The notes under the pieces are model-generated. The model was not told the DNA's origin. It did not search any database and was given only the letters and a program-made list of their open reading frames with translations. Position numbers and translations under genes: made by a program. Shown here in pieces: positions 8,463-17,013 of a stretch of 64,000 nt of DNA (the first letter of the stretch is position 1; every line of letters begins with the position of its first letter). This DNA comes from Leifsonia sp. ku-ls (lineage in GTDB: Bacteria; Actinomycetota; Actinomycetes; Actinomycetales; Microbacteriaceae). The stretch is taken from NCBI GenBank assembly GCA_003367665.1, contig QKXI01000010.1:62001-126000 (forward strand). The letters run 5' to 3'.

Positions 8463-8762
8463 CTACAGCAGCGTCTCCACGCCGATCCGCACGCGGTCGC
8501 CCAGCTCGACGCCCTCTGCGCGCCGCACCGCGCTCTTGATCGGCACGACGTACGTGCCGTCGGACTCCGGGAAGATGGACGTGGACCAGCGCGAGCCGCC
8601 CAGCGTCACCTGCACCTTCACCGAGTCGAACCCGGCCGGCGGATGCGGCTGCAGCCGGATCTCCTCCGACACGTCCAACGGCAGCCGCGCGAACACCCAC
8701 AGCTCGCGACGCGACGCCCAGCGGAACAGCTCCGCCTCGAACTCGTAGCGGTAACCGGCCAT
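8463..8762 (-). CDS. DUF1905 domain protein
   Basis: 99 residues from the ATG at 8762; a longer frame reaches 8831, but its 23 extra residues are low-complexity and reach into the divergent gene. The whole protein is a single DUF1905 beta-barrel-like domain: FEAELFRW at the start, VKVQVTLGGSRWSTSIFP in the middle, and AEGVELGDRVRIGVE at the end. Function is unknown; in other genomes the domain can be followed by a YdeI-type tail, absent here. Confidence 0.75.
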   Translation of the reverse strand: MAGYRYEFEAELFRWASRRELWVFARLPLDVSEEIRLQPHPPAGFDSVKVQVTLGGSRWSTSIFPESDGTYVVPIKSAVRRAEGVELGDRVRIGVETLL

Positions 8763-8810
8763 GGCCGCCACGCTACCGGATCCCTCCGACACACGCCGTA
8801 GTGTCGAGCC

Positions 8811-9674
8811 ATGGCCACGACGATCCCGCACACGCCGCTACCGCTCTCGCAGGACGACGTGGTCTACGCCCACGGGCCCGACTCCGAGCGCTCGCCGCGA
8901 GTCGCGGCCGGCCGGATCGAGGAGCTGCGCCTCGCGGACTCCCGGGCGTTCCCCGGCACCACCCGGACCGTGTGGATCCACACCCCGGCCGGCCACTCCG
9001 CCGACACCGAGAGCGCCGTGATGTTCTTCAACGACGGCTGGTGGTACCTCGACCCCGAGGGCGACGTGCGCGGCGGCATCGTGCTCGACAACCTCGCGGC
9101 GCGGGGCGACCTGCCGCCGCTGGTCGGCGTGTTCGTGGACCCCGGGACGCGCGAGGTCGACGGCGCGCCGGTGAAGAACCGCAACGCCGAGTACGACGCC
9201 CTCGACGACCGCTACGCCGGCTTCCTGCTGGAGGAGGTGCTGCCGCTGGTCGAGCGCCGGCACGCGGTGTCCTCCGATCCGTGGCTGCGCGGCATCTGCG
9301 GCGGGAGCAGCGGCGGCAACGCGGCGATGACGGCGCTGTGGACCCGGCCGGACGGCTTCGGCCGGGCGATCCTGTTCAACACCAGCTTCGCCCAGCTGCC
9401 GGGCGGCAATCCGTATCCGGCGCTGATCGCGGCGGAGCCTCGGCGCGACGTGCGGCTCTTCGTGCAGGCCGCGCACCGCGACCTGAACTGGAACGAGCGG
9501 GACGACAACTGGTTCGCCGAGAACCTCGAGACGGCGGCGGCGCTCGCCCGCGGCGGCTACGACGTCCGGCTCGTCGTCGGCGACGGCGGCCACAGCCCGA
9601 ACCACGGCGGCGTCCTGCTCCCCGACGCGCTGCGCTGGCTCTGGAGCGGGACCGGCGCTGTGCACCAGGATTGA
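8811..9674 (+). CDS. Alpha/beta-hydrolase esterase (enterochelin-esterase-like)
   Basis: 287 residues, no signal peptide, so probably cytoplasmic. The nucleophile elbow GGSSGG lies at about 164-169 with Ser166 or Ser167 as nucleophile, and the probable catalytic His is His261 in VVGDGGHSPNHGG. An N-terminal beta-sandwich-like segment (TRTVWIHTPAG) precedes the hydrolase fold, as in Fes/IroD-type esterases. No siderophore genes lie next to it, so the substrate is open. It is divergent from the DUF1905 gene. Confidence 0.7.
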   Translation: MATTIPHTPLPLSQDDVVYAHGPDSERSPRVAAGRIEELRLADSRAFPGTTRTVWIHTPAGHSADTESAVMFFNDGWWYLDPEGDVRGGIVLDNLAARGDLPPLVGVFVDPGTREVDGAPVKNRNAEYDALDDRYAGFLLEEVLPLVERRHAVSSDPWLRGICGGSSGGNAAMTALWTRPDGFGRAILFNTSFAQLPGGNPYPALIAAEPRRDVRLFVQAAHRDLNWNERDDNWFAENLETAAALARGGYDVRLVVGDGGHSPNHGGVLLPDALRWLWSGTGAVHQD

Positions 9675-9705
9675 CCCATCGGGAGTCCACCGCGAAGGAG
9701 CGACC

Positions 9706-10086
9706 ATGGCCACACGCCCGGGATCGGTCACGTTCGTGGCCGTCCTCACCTACCTCAACGGCATCCTTGACATCATCGGCGGCGTCGTGCTGCTGCTGAC
9801 CCGCGACCAGGTGTCCGGTGCCGGAGGCTCTGCCGCGATCACCACGTCGGCGATCGTGTCGCTCCTGCTCGGCATCGTGACCGTCGTGGTCGCACGGGGG
9901 CTGCTGCGCGGCAGCTCGGTGTCGCGCGCGCTCGTGGCGGTGGTGATGGTCATCGACCTCCTCAACGGCGTGCTCCTGCTGTTCACGTCGCAGGTCGTGA
10001 CGGGCGTGATCCAGATCCTGTGGTCGATCCTCATCGTCGCCCTGCTGTTCACGCGCCGCGCGAACGCGTTCTTCACAGGGCGCTGA
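9706..10086 (+). CDS. Small four-span membrane protein
   Basis: 126 residues with four hydrophobic segments (about 8-30, 44-66, 73-92 and 95-115) and few charges apart from a short basic C-terminus. GAAGGAG precedes the ATG. It resembles uncharacterised actinobacterial integral membrane proteins of the DUF7144 kind. No motif allows a function. It lies 31 bp after the esterase on the same strand. Confidence 0.6.
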   Translation: MATRPGSVTFVAVLTYLNGILDIIGGVVLLLTRDQVSGAGGSAAITTSAIVSLLLGIVTVVVARGLLRGSSVSRALVAVVMVIDLLNGVLLLFTSQVVTGVIQILWSILIVALLFTRRANAFFTGR

Positions 10087-10112
10087 AGCTCCGGCGCCGA
10101 TCGGACAGAATA

Positions 10113-10138
10113 GAGGGGGCGCCTTCTCCGGCGCCCTC
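10113..10138 (+). terminator. GC-rich hairpin between two genes
   Basis: GGGCGCC (10117-10123) and GGCGCCC (10130-10136) form a 7-bp stem with a 6-nt loop, extendable with GAG/CTC. It has only a weak T-run, and CAGAAT at 10106-10111 could be a -10 box just before it. It may end the small membrane-protein transcript or form the leader of the next gene. Confidence 0.4.
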
Positions 10139-10152
10139 GTTCGAGGAGTTCC

Positions 10153-10779
10153 ATGCGCTGGCCGAAGTGGTTCCGCACGCGTGCCGAGAGGACGACGCGC
10201 ACGCGTCCCTTCGACGAGGCCGCCCTGCCGGAACCCGTCCAGCCCACGCTGGAGCAGTCCGTCGAGGAGGGCATGCTCCTCGCGGAATACGCCACGCGCA
10301 TGGCGGTCAAGAACCACATCGTCGTCGACACCATCCAGTACGGCAACTCCTACGACCCCGCGATGCACGCCATGGAGGCGGCCGCGATGCTGCGCGAGCT
10401 GGCGAGCGAGCAGGGGGTGGCCGCCGGCCGCCTCGAGGAGGAGCTGGAGGCGGCCGAGAAGCTCGGCGGCGACGCGATGCACCCGCACGACTACCGACGG
10501 GTCGATGTCGACAACCTGCGGCTGCGTCGGGATGCGGCCGTCGCCCTCGCCGCCGCGCTGCGGGCGAAGGCCGACTCGCCGGAGGAGCTGGACGCCCTGG
10601 TCGAGCGCGGGAGGGCGGACGCCTGGGACGAGGTGCGCCGCGCCATCGAGGCCGGCCTCGACGCCTTCTCCGGCGCCGAGGCGCTCAAGGCCGACTACGA
10701 GCGGGAGAAGCCGGCACGGCTCAAGCTGCTGATCTGGCGCGACCTGGCACGCCTGGAGGAGCAGCGCACCGGCTACTGA
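10153..10779 (+). CDS. Conserved hypothetical helical protein
   Basis: 208 residues, starting 6 bases after GAGGAG. Strongly helical and charged, with Ala/Glu/Arg-rich stretches at about 70-110 and 125-200 and no hydrophobic spans or Cys/His clusters. I do not recognise the family. Its last 7 bases overlap the convergent 3' end of the lipase-maturation-factor gene. Confidence 0.55.
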   Translation: MRWPKWFRTRAERTTRTRPFDEAALPEPVQPTLEQSVEEGMLLAEYATRMAVKNHIVVDTIQYGNSYDPAMHAMEAAAMLRELASEQGVAAGRLEEELEAAEKLGGDAMHPHDYRRVDVDNLRLRRDAAVALAAALRAKADSPEELDALVERGRADAWDEVRRAIEAGLDAFSGAEALKADYEREKPARLKLLIWRDLARLEEQRTGY

Positions 10780-12227
10780 CCGCGCAGGCTCACCGGCGGC
10801 ACCAGGTCGCCGACCTCCGACCGCACCCAGACATCGCCCGTCTGCCGCTTCTCGGCGTGCGTGCTGAAGCGGTAGAGGAACATTCTCGCCCGCACCGCCC
10901 GCGGCGGCTCCCCGTCGAAGGGGTCGTGGCGCAGCAGGCGCAGCGTCGGGGCGTCGGCCTCCAGCAGCCGGAGCAGGAAGACCTTGAACCACGGTGAGTC
11001 GCGCGCGCCGAGCGCCAGGAACCACATCAGCCAGTCGAGCCGTAGGTGGTACGGCGCGAACTGGCGCGGGACACGGTGCGGGTCGCCCGGTTTGCCCTTG
11101 AAGCCGTACTCCCGCCACTGGGCGTCGCGGTCGTACGGGTCATCGGCCGTCCCCTCGACCACCACTTCATAGCGCTCCTTCGTGACGCTGCCGAAGGCGC
11201 CGTAGGCGTTCACCAGGTGCCAGCGGTTGAAGCTGGCGTTCATCAGCTGGCGCCGGGCGAACAGGTTCCGCAGCGGAGGCCAGCTGAGCACGACAAGGAA
11301 GACGGTCGCGGCCAGCGATACGACCGCGTACCAGAGCGGGACGTCGGAGGCGCCGATGCCGCCGACGGGGACCCCGCCGAGCAGCCACGACCACACCCCG
11401 TCCGACACGGCAGAGAAGGCCAGCACGATGGTGATCCAGTTCAGCCAGGCGAAGTTGCCGGTCAGCACCAGCCAGAACTGGGTGAGGATCATGACGGCCG
11501 CCGCGACGCTCGCGACCGGCTGCGGGAAGAACAGGAACCACGGCACGATCAGCTGCGCGAAGTGGTTGCCGAGCACCTCCACGCGGTGCCACCACTTCGG
11601 GAGCAGGTGCGCGGTGCGGCTGAACGGGTTCGGCATCGGCTGCGTCTCGTGGTGGTAGTAGAGCGCCGTCAGGTCGCGCCAGGAGCGGTCTCCACGCATC
11701 TTGATCATCCCGGCGCCGAACTCCAGCCGGAACACCAGCCAGCGGACGAAGAACACGATGGTGATCGGGGGAGCGGTGTCCCACGCGCCGAGGAACGCCA
11801 CCACGAACCCGGCCTCGCACAGCAGGCTCTCCCAGCCGAAGCCGTAGAACGTCTGCCCGATGTTCACGATCGACAGGTACAGGAACCACACGATCAGGAA
11901 GACCGGCACGAAGATGTAGCTCGGGGCGAGCTGCACGACGCCGAGCACCACCAGCGCCGAGAGCGCGACGCCCGTCCACGCCACCGCCCGCAGCAGCCGA
12001 TCGGAGTAGCGCCAGCGGAACAGCGTCGGCTGCTTCCGGGCGTACGGGTGCCGCAGGAACCGCCGGGCGGGCAGCAGGCCGTGGTCGCCGAGCAGCGCGG
12101 GGAACTGGTTCGCGGCCTGCACGAACGCGATCAGGTACAGGGCCGCAACACCCCGCTCCAGGATCTCGCGGGTGATGGTGTAGTCGTCGCCGGCCAGCCA
12201 CCCGGTCAGCCACCCGGGGAACTCCAC
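10773..12227 (-). CDS. Lipase maturation factor family membrane protein
   Basis: 484 residues from GTG at 12227, chosen because GGGAGG lies 6 bases upstream; the frame is open to 12248. It has multiple membrane spans in the first 340 residues, with the LMF signature region around FGAGMIKMRGDRSWRDLTALYYHHETQPMP split over two conserved blocks (GAGMIKMRGDRSW and HHETQPMPNP). The C-terminal soluble part holds WREYGFKGKPGD and the PRQFAPYHLRLDWLMWFLAL block. In animals LMF1 folds lipases in the ER; the bacterial role is unknown. The 3' end overlaps the convergent hypothetical gene by 7 bp. Confidence 0.8.
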   Translation of the reverse strand: MEFPGWLTGWLAGDDYTITREILERGVAALYLIAFVQAANQFPALLGDHGLLPARRFLRHPYARKQPTLFRWRYSDRLLRAVAWTGVALSALVVLGVVQLAPSYIFVPVFLIVWFLYLSIVNIGQTFYGFGWESLLCEAGFVVAFLGAWDTAPPITIVFFVRWLVFRLEFGAGMIKMRGDRSWRDLTALYYHHETQPMPNPFSRTAHLLPKWWHRVEVLGNHFAQLIVPWFLFFPQPVASVAAAVMILTQFWLVLTGNFAWLNWITIVLAFSAVSDGVWSWLLGGVPVGGIGASDVPLWYAVVSLAATVFLVVLSWPPLRNLFARRQLMNASFNRWHLVNAYGAFGSVTKERYEVVVEGTADDPYDRDAQWREYGFKGKPGDPHRVPRQFAPYHLRLDWLMWFLALGARDSPWFKVFLLRLLEADAPTLRLLRHDPFDGEPPRAVRARMFLYRFSTHAEKRQTGDVWVRSEVGDLVPPVSLRGQ

Positions 12228-12329
12228 GGCACCACCTCCCATCGACACCGCGCCGTCGGGACGCGTTCACCGTACGCCGCGGGCCGGGGATCGGCTACCG
12301 TCGGGCGGGCGCCGTGGCGGTCGCGGGCG

Positions 12330-12872
12330 TCAGAGGGCGACGGACGTCGCGGGCTCCACCCCGAACAGCTGGCCGGGGTAGCGCAGGCCGGCGAAGTACC
12401 GGTTGGTGTGCGCCACGATCTGCTCGCCGGTGATCGCGACGCCGTCCCACTCGGTGTCGGTCGTGGTGTGCGCGTCCGACACGAGGGTCACGTCGAAGCC
12501 GCGCACCGCCGCGCTCTGCGCCGTGGTGCGCACGCAGTAGTCGGTCTGAGCGCCGGCGACGACGAGGCGGCCGACGTCGAGCCGCTCCAGCACGTCGTCC
12601 AGCTCGGTGTCGGCGAACGCGTCGCGGTAATGCTTCAGGATGCGCGGCTCGCCCTCGGCGGGAACGAGGCCGTCGGCGAGCTGCCAGGGCTCCGTGCCCT
12701 CCTCCATCCCGTCCTCCTCGTGCTGCACCCAGACGACCGGCGTTCCCGCGGCACGGGCGCGGTCGACGAGCGCGATCGTGCGGGAGACCACGCCGTCGGC
12801 GTCGACGCAGCCGGGCAGCACGCCCCTCTGCAGGTCGATCACGAGCAGGGCGGAGGGAACGGTGTCGGTCAC
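12330..12872 (-). CDS. Isochorismatase-family cysteine hydrolase
   Basis: 180 residues with the complete catalytic triad of the family: Asp13 (LLVIDLQRG), Lys80 ([10 protein letters not shown]) and Cys113 ([11 protein letters not shown]), followed by the conserved cis-peptide region. Enzymes of this group cleave amides or vinyl ethers (nicotinamidase, isochorismatase and others). No metal-binding His cluster of nicotinamidases is seen, so a general amidohydrolase is likelier. It lies 30 bp after the nuclease gene on the same strand. Confidence 0.8.
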   Translation of the reverse strand: MTDTVPSALLVIDLQRGVLPGCVDADGVVSRTIALVDRARAAGTPVVWVQHEEDGMEEGTEPWQLADGLVPAEGEPRILKHYRDAFADTELDDVLERLDVGRLVVAGAQTDYCVRTTAQSAAVRGFDVTLVSDAHTTTDTEWDGVAITGEQIVAHTNRYFAGLRYPGQLFGVEPATSVAL

Positions 12873-12902
12873 CCCTCCATCCTGTCAGGGCGCGGGGGCG
12901 GC

Positions 12903-13592
12903 TCAGGCCGCGGCGTCGTCGAGCGGCTCCGCGTCGAGCCGGATGGGCCGGTGGTCGGAGGCGCCCGCCGGCAGCACGTCGACGCGCTCGATCTCGAACC
13001 CGGTGGAGGTGACGAAGTCGAAGTAGCCGGAGAAGAACTTGTACCGCAGGTAGGTGGGCTCCGTCGTGCGCTTGAGCGTGTAGCCGGACGTGGTGAGGTG
13101 GCGCTCCAGCCCGCGGATGAACCACGGGTAGTTGAAGTCGCCGACCATGACGGCGGGGGTGTCGGGGGAGAGCGAGCGCATCCCGTCGTGGGCCGCCGCG
13201 ATCTGCTTGCGCCGCAGCGAGTTCAGTGCGGTGAGCGGCGCCGCGTGGAACGAGCCGACGAGGATGTCCTCGCCGTTGTCCCTGTCGCGGAGGTGCACCG
13301 CCAGTAGGCGCTCGTTCGCCGGGGCGAGCACCCGGTCGTGCAGCGACTTCTGCACGGCGAAGACCTGCGAGTGCAGGATCTCGTAGCGGTCGTCGCGCAC
13401 GTACACCGCGAGTCCGAGCCGGTTGGCGCGGGTCGTGTCGGCGAGCACCAGGTCGTGCAGGCGCTCCGGGAGGGCATTGCTGTCCACCTCCTGCAGGCAG
13501 AGGACGTCGACGTCGTACGCCTCGGCGATGCCGAGCAGCTCGCCGCTGGCGGCGTGCTTCCGGAGGTTGTAGCTCACGATCCTCAGGGTCAT
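12903..13592 (-). CDS. Endonuclease/exonuclease/phosphatase-family protein
   Basis: 229 residues from the ATG at 13592; alternative starts lie at 13601 and 13661. The EEP fold is clear: Asn9 in IVSYNLRKH, metal ligand Glu35 in LCLQEVDS, VGDFNYPW near the middle, and the terminal ASDHRPI with the catalytic His. No secretion signal. EEP enzymes cleave DNA backbones or phosphoesters; neighbouring repair genes suggest DNA but do not prove it. It is divergent from the LigD-like polymerase gene. Confidence 0.8.
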   Translation of the reverse strand: MTLRIVSYNLRKHAASGELLGIAEAYDVDVLCLQEVDSNALPERLHDLVLADTTRANRLGLAVYVRDDRYEILHSQVFAVQKSLHDRVLAPANERLLAVHLRDRDNGEDILVGSFHAAPLTALNSLRRKQIAAAHDGMRSLSPDTPAVMVGDFNYPWFIRGLERHLTTSGYTLKRTTEPTYLRYKFFSGYFDFVTSTGFEIERVDVLPAGASDHRPIRLDAEPLDDAAA

Positions 13593-13746
13593 GCACCTCA
13601 TCTCGAAGACCTCTGTCGGGCGCGGCACGGATGCGCGCCCTGCCCTGCCATTCTGGCCCACTCCGAGACGGGCTCAAGCGGACCAGCGCCATCCCACAAG
13701 GAATTCACATCGCCGTCACCGGCGGTTCGGACGGTACGGTGGTCGC

Positions 13747-14766
13747 ATGGCAGGCGATGCGGTCGTACTCACCGTCCCGGGTCCGAACGGCGACCGGGAG
13801 GTGCGCATCTCGAGTCCCGGCCGCGTGATCTTCCCGGAGGCGGGCATCACCAAGCTCGACCTGGCGAACTACCTCGTCGAGGTGGGGGAGGCATTCGTGC
13901 GCGCCAACGGCGACCGCCCGGTGTCGCTGCAGCGCTTCCCGGACGGGATCGACGGCGAGCAGTTCTTCTCCAAGAACCCGCCGCGTGGCACGCCCGAGTA
14001 CGTACGCGCGGTACCGGTCGTCTACCCGAGCGGGCGGTCGCATCCGCAGCTGGTCATCGACGAGCCGGCCGCCGCCGTGTGGGCCGCGCAGATGAACACG
14101 GTCGTGTTCCACCCCTGGCCGTCGCGCGCGGAGGACGCGGACAATCCCGACCAGCTGCGCATCGACCTCGACCCGCAGCCGGGAACCGGGTTCTCCGACG
14201 CGGTCCCCGCCGCGATCGAGCTGCGGGCGGTGCTGCGCGAGGCGGGGCTGACCGCGTTCATCAAGACCTCCGGCAACCGCGGGCTGCATGTCTTCGCCCC
14301 GATCGTCCCGCAGCGCGAGTTCCTCGACGTGCGGCACGCCGTGATCGCCGCAGCCAGGGAGCTGGAGCGGCGGATGCCCGACCGCGTCACGACCGCGTGG
14401 TGGAAGGAGGAGCGCGGCGAGCGCATCTTCGTCGACTACAACCAGGCGAACCGCGACCGCACCATGGCGGGCGCCTACAGCCCGCGGGCCCTGCCGCACG
14501 CGTCGGTCTCGGCGCCGATCACCTGGGACGAGCTGGAGCACGTCGATCCGCGCGACTTCACCGTCTTGACGATGCCCGAGCGGCTGCGGACGGTCGGCGA
14601 CCCGTGGCAGGACTTCGGCGCGGAGCCGGGCACGATCGACCGGCTGCTGGAGTGGTGGGAGCGCGACGTCGGAGACGGGCTCGGCGAGCTGCCGTTCCCG
14701 CCGGACTACCCGAAGATGCCGGGGGAGCCGCCCCGCGTGCAGCCGAGTCGGGCGAAGAAGGCCTAG
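13747..14766 (+). CDS. LigD-type primase-polymerase (PolDom)
   Basis: 339 residues from the ATG at 13747. A stand-alone copy of the polymerase domain of LigD: Asp140-x-Asp142 in LRIDLDPQPG (motif I metal ligands), FIKTSGNRGLHVF (about 171-183, motif II), and RIFVDYNQANRDRT (motif III Asp). Such enzymes add nucleotides, often ribonucleotides, at double-strand break ends during non-homologous end joining. The nuclease and ligase domains of full LigD are not fused; a separate ligase gene lies about 1 kb away. No Ku gene is in the window. Confidence 0.85.
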   Translation: MAGDAVVLTVPGPNGDREVRISSPGRVIFPEAGITKLDLANYLVEVGEAFVRANGDRPVSLQRFPDGIDGEQFFSKNPPRGTPEYVRAVPVVYPSGRSHPQLVIDEPAAAVWAAQMNTVVFHPWPSRAEDADNPDQLRIDLDPQPGTGFSDAVPAAIELRAVLREAGLTAFIKTSGNRGLHVFAPIVPQREFLDVRHAVIAAARELERRMPDRVTTAWWKEERGERIFVDYNQANRDRTMAGAYSPRALPHASVSAPITWDELEHVDPRDFTVLTMPERLRTVGDPWQDFGAEPGTIDRLLEWWERDVGDGLGELPFPPDYPKMPGEPPRVQPSRAKKA

Positions 14767-14788
14767 GGTCGACAGGGAGGCGACGGGG

Positions 14789-15115
14789 ATGACGGCAACG
14801 CTGAAGCTCACGCACAAGGCGATCGGCGCCGAAGTGCGACGTCATCCCTACACGGTGTTCGTCGACGGCGACGAAGCCGGTTCGGTCGCGATGAACGAGT
14901 CGATCGAGCTGCCCGTGGCGGCGGGACGTCACACGGTGCAGATCCGGAGCGGGCGGGACTCGAGCCGCGTCGTCGAGTTCGACGCCGCGGAGGGCGAGAC
15001 GGTCGCGTACCGCTGCACCGGGAAACGGTTCCTGCCGGTCTTCCTCGCGTCGTTCGTCGACCCCTCGCTCGCCCTGGTGCTCGTGCCGGAGAACGCGATC
15101 GACGGAGCCGGCTGA
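14789..15115 (+). CDS. Small conserved hypothetical protein (PEGA-like fold)
   Basis: 108 residues, preceded by GGGAGG at good distance. Beta-rich, with a VFVDGDEAGSV...LPVAAGRHTVQIRSG pattern that resembles PEGA-type or surface-protein beta repeats. A hydrophobic segment at about 84-100 (FLASFVDPSLALVLV) may be membrane-associated. No catalytic motif. It sits 22 bp after the LigD-type gene on the same strand. Confidence 0.5.
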   Translation: MTATLKLTHKAIGAEVRRHPYTVFVDGDEAGSVAMNESIELPVAAGRHTVQIRSGRDSSRVVEFDAAEGETVAYRCTGKRFLPVFLASFVDPSLALVLVPENAIDGAG

Positions 15116-15125
15116 GCCGGTCGCG

Positions 15126-15779
15126 TCAGCCGCGCGCCGCTCGTGCCTCGCCGGCGGCCGCCGCGGCCGCGGCGAGGTCGCCGACGAAGGCGTCGTAGGC
15201 GGCGTCCCAGCCCGGGTCGTCGCGCTGACGCAGCAGCGCGGACGGGTGCGTCGTGACCAGCACCGCCCGGCCGTCCGCCGACCGCTGGACGCGGCCGCGC
15301 TCCTGCTGGATGCGGGCCGGGCGGCCGAGCACGCTGCGTGCGGCGGTCGCGCCGAGGCAGACGACGACGGCGGGGTCGACGGCCGCCAGCTCGGCCTCCA
15401 GCCATGGGTGGCAGGCGACGATGTTGCCGACCGCCGGCTTCTCGTGGATGCGCCGCTTGCCCTGGCGGTGGAACCGGAAGTGCTTCACGGCGTTCGTCAG
15501 GTAGACGGCGTCACGGTCGATGCCGGCGTCCTTCAGCGCCGTGTCGAGGATGCGCCCGGCCGGGCCGACGAACGGCGCGCCCTCCTGGTCCTCGCGGTCG
15601 CCCGGCTGCTCTCCCACGAGCGCGATGGCCGCCTTCGGGCCGCCGGCGGAGAAGACCACCTGCGACGCGTCGCGGTACAGCTCGCAGCCGCGGCACCCCG
15701 GGGCCGCCGCGCGCAGGCTCTCCAGGTCGCGTCGCTCCGGCAGGAATTCGTCGGCTCCCGGCCGTTCCTCGTCCGCCAT
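15126..15779 (-). CDS. udgX: UdgX-type uracil-DNA glycosylase
   Basis: 217 residues from the ATG at 15779. Fe-S cluster cysteines Cys29 and Cys32 (PGCRGC), with Cys123 and another Cys near 139 as the second pair. Motif A is GEQPGDREDQEGAPF (56-70) and motif B is THPSALLR near the C-terminus. The diagnostic KRRIH loop is at 108-112; in mycobacterial UdgX the matching His forms a covalent bond with the abasic site after uracil removal. His112 is the candidate here. It lies 55 bp downstream of the ATP-dependent ligase on the same strand. Confidence 0.9.
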   Translation of the reverse strand: MADEERPGADEFLPERRDLESLRAAAPGCRGCELYRDASQVVFSAGGPKAAIALVGEQPGDREDQEGAPFVGPAGRILDTALKDAGIDRDAVYLTNAVKHFRFHRQGKRRIHEKPAVGNIVACHPWLEAELAAVDPAVVVCLGATAARSVLGRPARIQQERGRVQRSADGRAVLVTTHPSALLRQRDDPGWDAAYDAFVGDLAAAAAAAGEARAARG

Positions 15780-15834
15780 GCCGGCCACGCAACCACCACC
15801 GGCGGCCGTGCGCAACGCCGGAGGCGTCACGGCC

Positions 15835-16905
15835 TCAGCTCAGCACGCCTCCCAGGTCGTAGGCGATCGGCCGGTCCAGCTGCTCGAACGTGCAGGAGCG
15901 GGCCTCGCGGTCGGGCCGCCAGCGCTCGAACTGCGCGGTGTGACGGAAGCGCATGCCCTCCATCTGGTCGTACCGCACCTCGAGCACGCGCTCGGGCCGC
16001 AGCCGGACGAACGACACGTCCTTGCTGCCGGAGAACCGGCTGCGCTCGGTCTCGCCCGTGACGGCCTCGCCGCTCTCGTCGCGCTCGACCAGCGGCTCCA
16101 GCTCGTCGATCAGGGAGAGCCGCTTCGCGTCGCTGAACGCGGAGACGCCGCCCACATTGAGCAGCCGACCGCCGTCGTCGTACAGCCCGACCAGCAGCGA
16201 GCCGACCCCGCGGCCGCTCTTGTGGATGCGGTAGCCGAGCGCCACCACGTCGGCCGTGCGGTGGTGCTTGATCTTGAGCATCGTGCGCTTGTTCGGCGCG
16301 TAGCCGCCGGCGAGCGGCTTGGCGACGACGCCGTCGAGGCCGGCGCCCTCGAATTCGACCAGCCACTGCCGCGCCAGGTCGACGTCGGTGGTGGTCCGGG
16401 TCAGCTCGATCGGCTCGGGAAGGTCGCCGGCGAACTCCTCCAGGGCCGCCCGCCGCTCGGCGAACGGACGGTCGAGGTACGACTCGTCGCCGATCGCGAG
16501 CAGGTCGAAGGCCACGAAAGTCGCCGGGGTCTGCTGCGACAGCAGCGTCACGCGGCTGGCGGCGGGGTGGATGCGCTGCGACAGCGCCTCCCAGTCGAGC
16601 CGTTGCGCTCCCGGCTGGCCTGTGGGAACGACGATCTCGCCGTCGAGCACGCACGGTCCGGGCAGGAGGCGACGGAACGCCTCCACCAGCTCCGGGAAGT
16701 ACCGGGTGAGCATCTTGGAGCCGCGGCTGCCGATCTCGACGGGGCCGATGCCGCCCTCGCCGTCGGGCTCGGCGTAGACGATCGCGCGGAAGCCGTCCCA
16801 CTTCGGCTCGTAGCTCAGCCCTCCTTCGACGCTGTCGGGCTCGGGGACGGCCGGGACCGCCTTGGCCAGCATCGGTGCGACGGGGGAGGACATGGAGGGC
16901 TGCAT
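15835..16905 (-). CDS. ATP-dependent DNA ligase (LigC-like)
   Basis: 356 residues. Motif I KWDGFR places the adenylated lysine at Lys35; DGEIVV (motif III, Glu90), FVAFDLLA (IIIa), LDGVVAKP (IV) and MLKIKHHRTADVV (V) follow in order, then an OB-fold region with VRYDQMEGMRFRHTAQF. Length and layout match the minimal LigC group of actinobacteria rather than fused LigD. It can seal nicks in end joining or base-excision repair. Its neighbours UdgX and the stand-alone LigD polymerase suggest a split repair toolkit. Confidence 0.9.
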   Translation of the reverse strand: MQPSMSSPVAPMLAKAVPAVPEPDSVEGGLSYEPKWDGFRAIVYAEPDGEGGIGPVEIGSRGSKMLTRYFPELVEAFRRLLPGPCVLDGEIVVPTGQPGAQRLDWEALSQRIHPAASRVTLLSQQTPATFVAFDLLAIGDESYLDRPFAERRAALEEFAGDLPEPIELTRTTTDVDLARQWLVEFEGAGLDGVVAKPLAGGYAPNKRTMLKIKHHRTADVVALGYRIHKSGRGVGSLLVGLYDDGGRLLNVGGVSAFSDAKRLSLIDELEPLVERDESGEAVTGETERSRFSGSKDVSFVRLRPERVLEVRYDQMEGMRFRHTAQFERWRPDREARSCTFEQLDRPIAYDLGGVLS

Positions 16906-16977
16906 GCTCCGATCATGCCGCGAACGGCCGACGCCCGGAAGGGCGGCGACCGGATGGCGGACGGCCGGCGTTCGCGG

Positions 16978-17005
16978 TTGACGTTAGGTTAGGCATGCCT
17001 ATACT
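16978..17005 (+). promoter_or_regulatory. Promoter with embedded iron box (DtxR/IdeR type)
   Basis: TTGACG (16978-16983), a 16-bp spacer and TATACT (17000-17005). Positions 16984-17002 (TTAGGTTAGGCATGCCTAT) match the 19-bp DtxR/IdeR consensus at about 15 positions, with one perfect half-site TTAGGTTAG. The box covers the spacer and the start of the -10, so repressor-Fe(II) would block polymerase. The start codon is only 8 bases past the -10, implying a leaderless message. Confidence 0.75.
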
Positions 17006-17013
17006 CGTGGACG

